Of a stretch of 64,000 nt of DNA, positions 17,457 through 24,964 are shown piece after piece (the stretch's first letter is position 1; every line of letters begins with the position of its first letter). Under the pieces are notes generated by a model. It made no database searches. It was not told the origin of the DNA and saw only the letters and a program-made list of their open reading frames with translations. Origin of the DNA: Sphingomonas sp. So64.6b (GTDB lineage: Bacteria; Pseudomonadota; Alphaproteobacteria; Sphingomonadales; Sphingomonadaceae). The stretch covers positions 4,990,501 through 5,054,500 of the forward strand of contig NZ_CP048817.1 in the NCBI RefSeq assembly GCF_014171475.1, read 5' to 3'. The position numbers and the translations under genes were made by a program.

Positions 17457-17494
17457 CCGCCCATGAGCCGGACGCGGCGGATGGGATCGGGAGC

Positions 17495-17710
17495 CTACAG
17501 GCGTGGATGATCGGCGACGCTGTAGAACATCGGATTACGCATCCAGTCGTTGACGGCAGACTCTCGCCATCCGGTGCAGCGCGTGGCGATGCGCACCTGC
17601 TTGGGAAATGTGCCGGTCTGGACTTTCCGGTAGAGCGTCGAGCGGCTGAGGCCTGTGCGATCGAGCACGGCGTTGAGACGAAGAATGCGGTCGGGCGTAT
17701 CGGTCGGCAT
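17495..17710 (-). CDS. AlpA-family excisionase/regulator
   Basis: A 71-residue protein: MPTDTPDRILRLNAVLDRTG, then LSRSTLYRKVQTGTFPKQVRI, the winged-helix AlpA/MerR-like fold typical of element-encoded regulators and excisionases. The start at 17710 was chosen for its AGGA ribosome site; the frame is open to 17758. It is convergent with the integrase, the common layout for xis-like genes. Tandem 10-bp repeats ~130 bp upstream (17838-17877) are candidate binding sites. Confidence 0.8.
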   Translation of the reverse strand: MPTDTPDRILRLNAVLDRTGLSRSTLYRKVQTGTFPKQVRIATRCTGWRESAVNDWMRNPMFYSVADHPRL

Positions 17711-17837
17711 GGCATTGTCCTGTATCGCGTGAGTTCCAATCGCTCCCCGTCGATACATTTGAGACGCAAGATCCGTTCGTGCAAGAGTGTCAAAACAGTG
17801 CCAAGCTAATGATAGAAGGCGTTTGTAGTCCAGTAGA

Positions 17838-17877
17838 GTGCACCGGAGTGCATTAGGGTGCAGCAGGGGGCATTTGA
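17838..17877. repeat. Four tandem ~10-bp direct repeats
   Basis: GTGCACCGGA, GTGCATTAGG, GTGCAGCAGG and GGGCATTTGA are contiguous, i.e. one half-site per helical turn. This is the geometry of excisionase/Cox-type cooperative binding sites. They lie in the 300-bp gap between the AlpA-like and RHH genes, which otherwise holds only AT-rich sequence (to ~17940). Confidence 0.45.
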
Positions 17878-18008
17878 GCGCGCAAAATAAATTTCTTTCG
17901 ACATTATTATTGTCGATTGAGTCTCATTTTGTCCCGGATCGTCTTGTTTAGCGCCAGACAGTGCGATGGCGTCCTACCTCGTGCACGACCTCAGCCATGC
18001 CAGCCGAA

Positions 18009-18170
18009 TTATCCGGCGCGGAGCTTCTCCAACCGCGCGACCTCTTTCTCCACCGCCTCACGGATGAAGGAAGCCCGTTTCTGTTTGCCGACCAGCACAT
18101 CGATCCGCTCGCCCAGACCTTGCGGCAGGCGAACTACTGTCGATTTCACTCCGAGTGGCGGCCGTCCCAT
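18009..18170 (-). CDS. Ribbon-helix-helix DNA-binding protein
   Basis: A 53-residue protein found by reading the minus strand: the beta strand GVKSTVVRLPQGL, then helix 1 (GERIDVLVGKQ) and helix 2 (KRASFIREAVEKEVARLEKL), the CopG/Arc RHH fold. AGGGA lies ~8 bp upstream of the ATG at 18170. The plus strand is also open here but gives no recognisable protein. It is divergent from the Tat-signal gene, and the gap holds palindromes centred on CCGATATCGG, so autoregulation and control of the divergent operon are likely. Confidence 0.75.
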   Translation of the reverse strand: MGRPPLGVKSTVVRLPQGLGERIDVLVGKQKRASFIREAVEKEVARLEKLRAG

Positions 18171-18214
18171 ATGCGATCCCTATCCGACGAAGGGAGGTTC
18201 GCAATCGAAACCCG

Positions 18215-18367
18215 AATAACCGATATCGGTTATTGACCAGAGGCGGCCAACTGCTGCATAAGCGATATCGGTTAATGCCGTCGCGAAATTCCATTTGCCT
18301 CTTGGCGAAGGCAACTCCGAATCACGACGAATGCGAAAGCGGAGATGCACATGGCCGATATCGGTTA
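18215..18367. promoter_or_regulatory. Three CCGATATCGG-type palindromic operators
   Basis: AATAACCGATATCGGTTATT (18215-18234) is a perfect 20-bp palindrome. TAAGCGATATCGGTTA (18259-18274) is the same with one mismatch, and CCGATATCGGTTA (18355-18367) overlaps the first codons of the rightward gene. Centres of the first two are 42 bp apart, four helical turns. Likely sites for the RHH protein encoded next door; inference. Confidence 0.55.
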
Positions 18368-18947
18368 CGCCACATCGCGGCGCTCTCTGTTAAAGGTGCT
18401 CTCGGTCGCGCCAATCGCGACGTTGCGGGGAACCATGGCCGCGTCGCCTTGGGATGCGGCCATCGGGGCGTTGCCTTACCATGACGAACCTGTCGTGCTT
18501 AGGCGGACCCGCGTCGGGCGCGGCGACAGCCGTTTTCGCTATCACAACGCCGAGAGCTTCTTTTCGGGGATAGAGCAGGGTATCGTGCAGGACCAGCACG
18601 ACAGGCTTTATCAGATCGGCATCGTCCTACAGCTGGGATTGAGTTCGCATCTGCTCGATATCGGCTTTACCGATCAATGGTGCGCCCGCCATGTCGGCCT
18701 CAATATCGTGAGGTCGCTCGCCTACGCGAATGCAAGCGGCTTCGGGTTCGAGTTGGCCGAGTTCGAGCTACTCGCGGCAATCATCTCGCCCTACGGCAAA
18801 TGGCGTTTCCCGCAGCCGCGCGAACGGGCCGAAAGGTTGCCTTTCACGCCCGAGCAAATTCAGATGCTCACCCGTACGTTGCTCGATCATGTGCATCAGG
18901 TGACCGGCCATCCCCGCCCGCGAGGGTGGAACGCGCGCAATGCCTGA
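18351..18947 (+). CDS. Tat-signal hypothetical protein
   Basis: A 198-residue protein of unknown function. Residues ~8-17 read TSRRSLLKVL, a good twin-arginine motif, followed by a short hydrophobic stretch (SVAPIATL). The rest is mainly helical with no motif I recognise (PWDAAIGALPYHDEPV; GIEQGIVQDQHDRLYQIGIVLQLG). The ATG at 18351 has GGAG at the right distance; another ATG at 18345 is possible. It overlaps the next gene by 8 bp, so the two form an operon under the CCGATATCGG operators. Function unknown. Confidence 0.65.
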   Translation: MADIGYATSRRSLLKVLSVAPIATLRGTMAASPWDAAIGALPYHDEPVVLRRTRVGRGDSRFRYHNAESFFSGIEQGIVQDQHDRLYQIGIVLQLGLSSHLLDIGFTDQWCARHVGLNIVRSLAYANASGFGFELAEFELLAAIISPYGKWRFPQPRERAERLPFTPEQIQMLTRTLLDHVHQVTGHPRPRGWNARNA

Positions 18948-19335
18948 CGACAAGCCACGGCTGACGGAAGAAGAACAGCGCCAATACGTCGAAGCGCTCG
19001 AAACACTTCCGCTGCTGACGCGCACAGTATTCCTACTCGCAAGTCGGGACAATTTTCCATACGCGGAAATCGGCTGGCGATGCGGGATCAGCATCGAGGA
19101 GGTGCAGGTCCGTGTGGCCGACGCTCTGGTTGCTGTGGGTCGTCACATGCGAACGGGGCCAACCTTGGCCGGCCGAATGCGACGCGCGTTGCTGCCCTGG
19201 CGCGATGCCTGGGCAACAGCGCGCGCGGGGGAAGGTGATCGGCGGCTTGCACCTTGGCTTTCGCCGGAAAACAGACCGGGCAACCGCGGCACGATTGACT
19301 GGGTTGCATGGGCGTTCGAACGCACCCTGCGATGA
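18940..19335 (+). CDS. Sigma-70 region 4-like protein
   Basis: A 131-residue protein with an N-terminal domain resembling sigma region 4 (EEEQRQYVEALETLPLLTRTVFLLASRDNF, then YAEIGWRCGISIEEVQVRVADALVAVG, a helix-turn-helix). There is no region 2, so it cannot act as a full sigma factor. The C-terminal part (WRDAWATARAGEGDRR...) is not recognised. ATG overlaps the upstream stop. It could be a transcription modulator that contacts RNA polymerase, or a remnant of a sigma factor. Confidence 0.65.
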   Translation: MPDDKPRLTEEEQRQYVEALETLPLLTRTVFLLASRDNFPYAEIGWRCGISIEEVQVRVADALVAVGRHMRTGPTLAGRMRRALLPWRDAWATARAGEGDRRLAPWLSPENRPGNRGTIDWVAWAFERTLR

Positions 19336-19458
19336 TCCGGTTGATTTAGGCGGCGGCGCAATCGTGTACCGCGCGCCAGTCCGTAACTACGTTCTAGATG
19401 CGTGGTGAACTATCCGGCGGCTTACGGGTAGGCAAGGGCAGGAAGCGGACTGCGCAGG

Positions 19459-19827
19459 TCAGCCCCTGCGTCGGTCCAGAAAGTACCGCCATGCTACCTT
19501 GCGATAGTCAGGATCCAGCGTATCGAAATTAATCCTCTCGAAATCGCTTGTCGTCTTGAGCCATCGCTTTGACCAAGCGACGAGGCGGACCTCCTGCTCC
19601 GGCGATGTGAATATTAGAACCAGGTCAACGGCCCAGCAGACTGGAACCATCGTCGCGAGGACACCCAGCCATATATATTTGTCCCGGAGCCGAGGCAGCG
19701 GTAGATTTTGCGCGAAGCTCCGAAGCTGATCAGGGTAAATCAGGCAAAGAGCGAGCGTCAATGTCAACGCCGCCGCCACGATTGTCAGGCGGCCGATCGC
19801 CCTGATCTTCTGGTTTTGATATTCCAT
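19459..19827 (-). CDS. Small two-helix membrane protein, unknown
   Basis: A 122-residue protein with two predicted membrane helices (LTIVAAALTLTLALCLIYP; YIWLGVLATMVPVCWAVDLVLIF) and a basic cytoplasmic tail (VAWSKRWLKTTSDFERINF...YFLDRRRG). The ATG at 19827 has AGGTG upstream; an in-frame GTG at 19833 is the alternative. No family recognised and no clear tie to neighbours. Confidence 0.55.
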   Translation of the reverse strand: MEYQNQKIRAIGRLTIVAAALTLTLALCLIYPDQLRSFAQNLPLPRLRDKYIWLGVLATMVPVCWAVDLVLIFTSPEQEVRLVAWSKRWLKTTSDFERINFDTLDPDYRKVAWRYFLDRRRG

Positions 19828-19924
19828 CGGCACCTGCCCGCATTTCTATTCGCGTTTATGATTCCAAGCGCGCAGGTCCGCAATCGGGAGCGCCTTGGCC
19901 CGGCTTCGCGCCTTCACATCGACG

Positions 19925-20314
19925 TTAGCTGCCGACCATCTGATAGGTGATGGTCACGCCGGAAACACGTTCCTTTTGCTTGAATAGCCTCGATTTCGCG
20001 GCATATCGGATGAGAAGGCGTTCCGGCGCAAGCCACTTCATCTCAGCCCATGACCCTTCCCAGTCTCCGACCCTAGCGGCACCGTGATCGTCGTCCGCAA
20101 CGAAGGCGTTGCCGCCCCCGGACGGTTTGGCGTTGGCGTCCAATACCGAGATCTGGGTTGAGAAGCCCGTGGTCGCTCCGCAATCACGCTCGAACAACAC
20201 CGCAACATGGTTGCCATCGGGCGAGAGGCTCCGCGAAGCCACGGTGTTCTGGCAGGCATCCGAACATCCGGAACACATTATCAACGCGGCGAGTATTGCT
20301 GCCTTCATCAGCAT
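19925..20314 (-). CDS. Putative lipoprotein, unknown
   Basis: About 129 residues, starting MLMKAAILAALIMCSGCSDA: a short signal sequence with a lipobox-like CSGC and a lipidation Cys. The mature part (SRSLSPDGNHVAVLFERDCGATTGFSTQ, with VADDDHGAAR and WLAPERLLIRY) resembles small periplasmic proteins with a beta-propeller-like SPDG strand. The start is uncertain because no good ribosome site is seen (20356, 20314 and 20308 are all in frame). Function unknown. Confidence 0.55.
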   Translation of the reverse strand: MLMKAAILAALIMCSGCSDACQNTVASRSLSPDGNHVAVLFERDCGATTGFSTQISVLDANAKPSGGGNAFVADDDHGAARVGDWEGSWAEMKWLAPERLLIRYAAKSRLFKQKERVSGVTITYQMVGS

Positions 20315-20417
20315 GATCGTAGCTTTGGAGTCGCAATCGTCAACGGCGGGCTTCACGCGCTTAAAAACGAGGCGTGGATGCCCTGAACTGGGGCGTACGT
20401 TGCCAGCTCATATTCGG

Positions 20418-20684
20418 CTAGATTTCTTCGTTAAACGCGCGCCGGCCACGCCGCCGCCACAGCGTCACATACTGAGCGCGATCTTCACCGCGCAGTTGGG
20501 CCGCAGCTTCAATCAGTAAGCCTAATATTACCGCGCGATCATCATGAGTGAGTTCGACCAGTCCGGCTTTGGCAACCAGACCGCCGAGTTCGATAAGGTG
20601 CCGAGTCCTTTCTCGCTGCTTCACCTGCCATGCCCGTGTGTCACTTCGTGCTCGTGCCGCCAAAAGCCGGTTGCGCGCTGCCAT
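20418..20684 (-). CDS. traD: Conjugal transfer protein TraD (Ti type)
   Basis: About 88 residues. The core RTRHLIELGGLVAKAGLVELTHDDRAVILGLLIEAA matches the small TraD accessory relaxosome protein of Ti-like plasmids (ELGGL..KAGL..). The start is uncertain: ATG at 20684 lies inside traC by 44 bp, and GTG codons further down are possible. It is transcribed with traC, away from traA, as in Ti plasmids. No TraG coupling gene follows, which is unusual and supports mobilizable rather than self-transmissible status. Confidence 0.72.
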   Translation of the reverse strand: MAARNRLLAARARSDTRAWQVKQRERTRHLIELGGLVAKAGLVELTHDDRAVILGLLIEAAAQLRGEDRAQYVTLWRRRGRRAFNEEI

Positions 20685-20967
20685 CGCCCGCCGGAGCGCC
20701 GCGCGCGTCGCCGCGATTGCGGCGCGCAGCGCTCCGGCGTGTCGATTGAAAGAAGGCCGCGCCGCTCTTGCGCCAGTCCTCCAGAGTTGCCGTGTCTTTG
20801 GTATCGGCCGCCGCCAACATTGCGCCGGCCAGCACATCGATCGCGAGCACATCGGCGCCGGCTGCAAGCACCAGCTCGCCAAGCTGGGTACGCTTGCGTT
20901 CTTTCAGCAGTTTGGCGCGTTCAATGAGCGCCTTCATTTCCGAATCAAAGTCGCGGGGTTTACGCAT
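20641..20967 (-). CDS. traC: Conjugal transfer protein TraC (Ti type)
   Basis: A 108-residue protein: MRKPRDFDSEMKALIERAKLLKERKRTQLGELVLAAGAD, then DTATLEDWRKSGAAFF. This is the TraC-type relaxosome accessory protein found next to oriT in Ti-like systems. GAGGA precedes two tandem ATGs (20970 and 20967). It is divergent from traA across the presumed oriT. The Arg/Ala-rich C-terminal end overlaps traD. Confidence 0.78.
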   Translation of the reverse strand: MRKPRDFDSEMKALIERAKLLKERKRTQLGELVLAAGADVLAIDVLAGAMLAAADTKDTATLEDWRKSGAAFFQSTRRSAARRNRGDARGAPAGDGSAQPAFGGTSTK

Positions 20968-21138
20968 CATACCGTCCTCGATTGAGTATCGACGACGGAC
21001 CAGTTATCGGGTGCATCGATCAAGCTCAATGCCCTGAAATGTCTTGGGATTGCCCGGTCCCGAGATAGATGAAATCTTTCGAGGGCGCGCTTATACGTCG
21101 TGCCGACGTGCTGCTTTAAGTGTAATTGGATTGCCGTC
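20968..21138. other. Predicted origin of transfer (oriT), Ti type
   Basis: The divergent traC-traA gap is where Ti plasmids keep oriT. It contains GGGCGCGCTTATACGTCG (21083-21100), close to the Ti nic region as I recall it (GGGCGCAATTATACGTC). It is followed by a perfect hairpin ACGTCG-TGC-CGACGT (21095-21109) at the position of the Ti nic inverted repeat. The nick would be expected next to the GGGCGC. Confidence 0.72.
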
Positions 21139-23997
21139 ATGGCGATCTACCATTTCTCGGCGAAGATGATCTCCCGCGCTGCCGGATCGAGCGCGGTTGC
21201 TTCCGCTGCGTACCGCTCTGCCTCGCGGCTGCACGACGAGCGGCTCGACCGCCATCACAATTTCTCGAACAAGGCGCGCGTCGTCCATTCCGAGGTGATG
21301 CTGCCAGACGGTGCGCCGGAGCATCTCTCTGACCGCGAAAAGTTGTGGAATCAGGTCGAGGCGGCCGAGAAGCGGATCGATGCGCAGCTTGCCCGCGAGA
21401 TCGAGTTCGCGATCCCGCGCGAATTGTCGAAGGAGCAAGGCATCGAGCTTGGGCGCGACTTTGTCCGCGAGGAGTTCGTCAGCCGCGGCATGATCGCCGA
21501 TCTCAACGTGCATTGGGACATCGGCGTGGATGGCCTGGCCAAGCCGCACGCCCACGTGATGCTGACCACTCGCGAGGTGGGCGAAGATGGGTTTGGCCCG
21601 AAGAACCGCGACTGGAATCGCACCGACCTGCTGGAGAATTGGCGCGAGCGCTGGGCGGAGCACGTCAACGCGCGGCTCGCCGCCTTGGATATCGATGCGC
21701 GGATCGATCATCGCTCCCTGCATGCGCAGGGCATAGACCTCGATCCGCAGCACAAAATTGGCCCGGGCGCGTCGCGCATGTCAGCGCAGGGGTTGGAGTC
21801 CGAACGGCTCGACGAACATTTGGAGATCGCTCGGTCCAACGGCGAGAAGATCGCTGCGGACCCGCGCATCGCGCTCGATGCGATCACGAAGCAGCGGGCA
21901 ACGTTCACGCAGCGCGACCTGGCGATGTTTGTGCATCGGCACAGCGACGGGAAGGATCAGTTCGATCAGGTGATGGGCGCGGTGCGGGCGTCGCCGGAAC
22001 TGGTGGCGCTGGGTAGAGACGGGCGTGGCGAGGGGCGGTTCACCAGCCGTGAGATGATCGCGATCGAGCAGCGGCTGGAACGTGCAACGGGCATCATGGC
22101 GAACCGCGACCGTCACCACGTGGCGGACCGAGACCGCGCCACCGCGCTGGCGCGCGCGGCGGCGCGCGGGATGATACTTTCGCCTGAGCAGCGCAGCGCG
22201 TACGAGCATGTCACAGAGGCAAGGGGCCTTGGCATCGTTATCGGCTATGCCGGCACCGGCAAGTCGGCGATGCTGGGGATTGCGCGCGAGGCATGGGAAG
22301 GGGCAGGCTATTCCGTCCATGGCGTCGCACTATCCGGTATCGCGGCGGAGAATCTTGAGAGCGGTTCGGGCATCGCGTCGCGCACGATCGCGAGCATGGA
22401 GCATCAATGGGATCAGGGCAGGGCCTTGCTCGACCAGCGCTCCATCTTGGTCATCGACGAAGCCGGTATGATCGGCACGCGCCAGATGGAGCGCGTCATC
22501 AGCGAAGCCGAGAAGCGCGGCGCCAAGGTCGTGCTGGTCGGCGATCCCGAACAGCTCCAGGCGATCGAGGCTGGCGCTGCGTTCCGCTCGACAGCCGAGC
22601 GTCACGGAAGCATCGAGATCACCCAGATCCGCCGCCAGCGCGACGACTGGCAGCGTGACGCGACCCGGCAACTCGCGACCGGCCGCACGGCCGAGGCGAT
22701 TGCATCCTATGACGAACGCGGGCGCGTTCATGCCGCAGATACACGCGAGCAGGCGCGCGGGCGTTTGATCGATCGCTGGGATCGTGATCGCAACGCTTCG
22801 CCTGGCGCTACGCGGTTCATCCTCACACACACCAATGACGAGGTGCGAGCGCTCAACATCGCGGCGCGCGTGCGGCTGCGATCGGCGGGCGAGCTTGGCG
22901 AGGATATCATGATCCACGCAGAACGCGGGGAGCGACAGTTCGCGACCGGCGACCGCGTCATGTTCCTCAAGAACGAGCGCGGACTTGGCGTGAAGAACGG
23001 GACCCTCGGTCAGGTGCAGTCGGTCACGTCATCACGCATGGCGGTAATGCTCGACGATGGCCGCTTGGTCGCGTTCGATGTGAAGGACTATGCCGATATC
23101 GATCACGGCTACGCCGCGACCGTTCACAAGTCGCAAGGGGTGACGGTCGACCAGGTCCATGTGCTGGCCACACCGGGTCTCGACCGACATGCCGCCTATG
23201 TCGCATTGTCGCGTCACCGCAATAGCGTCGATCTCCACTATGGTCGCGACGACTTCGCCGATCAGGGCAAGCTGGTGCGTGCGCTGTCGCGCGAACGGGG
23301 CAAGGATATGGCCTCGGACTATACCGTCACGCGGGGGCCGACACGGGCGCCCGAGCAAGGCTTGCAATCGGTCGATCGTGACGATTTAACAGACGCCGCC
23401 GTCAAGTCACCAGAGATCAATCCTTCGGTAAAAGCGCCGTCGCCGGATCGCCCGGTTGCGCCGTCATCCGCTGTGGAGCGTCACGCCCGCATCGTGCAGG
23501 CGATGCGGTTCGCGCATAGCGTCGGCGAGCCATATAGCGAAGACCAGCGCAATGAGCTGACAGCAAGCCGAACAGCGCTTGATGCGATCCGACCGCACGC
23601 GTCGCTCGATCTCGAAGCAGCCATGTCGAATGATCATCGTCTCATAGTCGAATCTGCCAAAGGTAAGACGGCAGCCACGCTTCGCGCGATGCAGCTCGAA
23701 GCGGAACTGCGCGTCGATCCTCAGTTGCGCGCTGACACGTTCGTTCAGCGTTGGCAGGCGCTGGACCGGCAACGCCGCAGTCTGTTGCGCGGCTACGAGG
23801 ACGGCAAGGCTGGCAAGGTCGCACAGCGCATGATCGGGATGGCCAGGAGCCTGGAGCGAGATCCCCAGGTTGAATCGCTGCTGCGCATTCGCAAAGTAGA
23901 ATTGGGGTTGCCGCCCATACCCTCACGCAGCGTTGGCCAGAGCCTGGCGGATATGATTGGCAGCGGCCGTAGGCGCGGTCTGGGCATCGGAATGTAA
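21139..23997 (+). CDS. traA: Relaxase/helicase TraA (MobQ, Ti type)
   Basis: A 952-residue Ti-type TraA. The N-terminal MobA/MobL relaxase domain has MAIYHFSAKMISRAAGSSAVASAAYR with candidate nucleophile Y25, and the metal-binding H137-x-H139 (KPHAHVMLTTR). A RecD-like helicase follows: Walker A GYAGTGKS near 368, Walker B VIDEAGMIG near 437, and the C-terminal GYAATVHKSQGVTVDQVHV. It should nick the adjacent oriT and unwind the transferred strand. The ATG at 21139 begins the conserved MAIYHFS N-terminus; the frame's earlier GTG lies within oriT. Confidence 0.92.
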   Translation: MAIYHFSAKMISRAAGSSAVASAAYRSASRLHDERLDRHHNFSNKARVVHSEVMLPDGAPEHLSDREKLWNQVEAAEKRIDAQLAREIEFAIPRELSKEQGIELGRDFVREEFVSRGMIADLNVHWDIGVDGLAKPHAHVMLTTREVGEDGFGPKNRDWNRTDLLENWRERWAEHVNARLAALDIDARIDHRSLHAQGIDLDPQHKIGPGASRMSAQGLESERLDEHLEIARSNGEKIAADPRIALDAITKQRATFTQRDLAMFVHRHSDGKDQFDQVMGAVRASPELVALGRDGRGEGRFTSREMIAIEQRLERATGIMANRDRHHVADRDRATALARAAARGMILSPEQRSAYEHVTEARGLGIVIGYAGTGKSAMLGIAREAWEGAGYSVHGVALSGIAAENLESGSGIASRTIASMEHQWDQGRALLDQRSILVIDEAGMIGTRQMERVISEAEKRGAKVVLVGDPEQLQAIEAGAAFRSTAERHGSIEITQIRRQRDDWQRDATRQLATGRTAEAIASYDERGRVHAADTREQARGRLIDRWDRDRNASPGATRFILTHTNDEVRALNIAARVRLRSAGELGEDIMIHAERGERQFATGDRVMFLKNERGLGVKNGTLGQVQSVTSSRMAVMLDDGRLVAFDVKDYADIDHGYAATVHKSQGVTVDQVHVLATPGLDRHAAYVALSRHRNSVDLHYGRDDFADQGKLVRALSRERGKDMASDYTVTRGPTRAPEQGLQSVDRDDLTDAAVKSPEINPSVKAPSPDRPVAPSSAVERHARIVQAMRFAHSVGEPYSEDQRNELTASRTALDAIRPHASLDLEAAMSNDHRLIVESAKGKTAATLRAMQLEAELRVDPQLRADTFVQRWQALDRQRRSLLRGYEDGKAGKVAQRMIGMARSLERDPQVESLLRIRKVELGLPPIPSRSVGQSLADMIGSGRRRGLGIGM

Positions 23998-24253
23998 CCG
24001 GCAACTGGATGGCTTTGCGAATCGCCTGCCTCGCCCCCCAAACGGCTCGCAGGCTCTCAACGCGCCAGATACGCGACAATTCCTACACTCGATCATCAAG
24101 TGCAGATCGGGCTCCACGACGATGATTAGTCAAAACTCCATCTGGCACTGTCACCCTATCCCACCGTGCCGTCCATCTCCTTAAAAATCGATGTGCAGAC
24201 AACAGGTTACCCAACAGAGGGAGCCGTTGTTTTTATCTTGCTTTCACGCTTTC

Positions 24254-24964
24254 TCAGTCCGGTTCAGCGAGGCCGATCCTTCTCAACTCCTGTAACCCCT
24301 TCAACAGCGGATCGCGCTTGGCTTTCGCAGCGCCGAGAGGTGCCACAAAGACTGTGTCCGCATCGCCATCGCCCAGGAAAAGATCGACCATAAACGGCCA
24401 TAGCTTGTTCGACGGATCGAGCTTCTGTTCCCATCCCGGCGTAGCCACTTGAAGGGCGCGCTCTCGGGTAATTAGCACTTGGGATTCGGGATCGCGACGG
24501 ATCAACCTTCCCGGAACCCCACGTATGTCGAACGCCTTGAAGCGCGCTGTGCTAATATCGAGCGCCCACTCTACCGACGAGTAAAACTGCTCTCGATAAT
24601 CGTCGAACGGTTTCTGCTTTGGATTCCCATGAGTCGATGGGTCGGCCGTAGCATTGACTTTCATCTTGCCGATCTCACCGGACAGCACAACACGATCCAG
24701 ATAAGGGCTCCACAGTATAAGCAGATCATCCGTTTTCAGATTCGATATTTTGACTTCCGATGCGATCAAAGGCCCTGCGTTACAGCCGTTTATTGCGCAA
24801 TCGACCAGCTCCACTCTTCGAACCTCTGACATCCTAGCGATGTCTTGGGTTAGAGAGAGAGCGCAATTCTCGAATAGGCACTCATGAAAGGCAACATCCT
24901 CTATTCGAAGGCGATCCCCACGGTCAAAAAGGCGAGAAAAGGTCTCATTTTTAAACTCTTTCAT
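24254..24964 (-). CDS. Candidate immunity protein for the RHS toxin
   Basis: A 236-residue protein whose ATG overlaps the stop of the giant RHS gene (ATGA), the standard place for an immunity gene. Residues ~20-105 show short repeated hydrophobic/Cys turns ([66 protein letters not shown]) suggesting a pentapeptide-like right-handed beta-helix; some proteins of that shape mimic DNA. The rest is unassigned ([29 protein letters not shown]). The role is inferred from position; no immunity family was recognised. Confidence 0.65.
   Translation of the reverse strand: MKEFKNETFSRLFDRGDRLRIEDVAFHECLFENCALSLTQDIARMSEVRRVELVDCAINGCNAGPLIASEVKISNLKTDDLLILWSPYLDRVVLSGEIGKMKVNATADPSTHGNPKQKPFDDYREQFYSSVEWALDISTARFKAFDIRGVPGRLIRRDPESQVLITRERALQVATPGWEQKLDPSNKLWPFMVDLFLGDGDADTVFVAPLGAAKAKRDPLLKGLQELRRIGLAEPD

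Noticed and set aside
17961..18236. 91-codon plus-strand frame
   Set aside because: The opposite strand encodes a recognisable ribbon-helix-helix protein with a ribosome site; the plus frame has no features.
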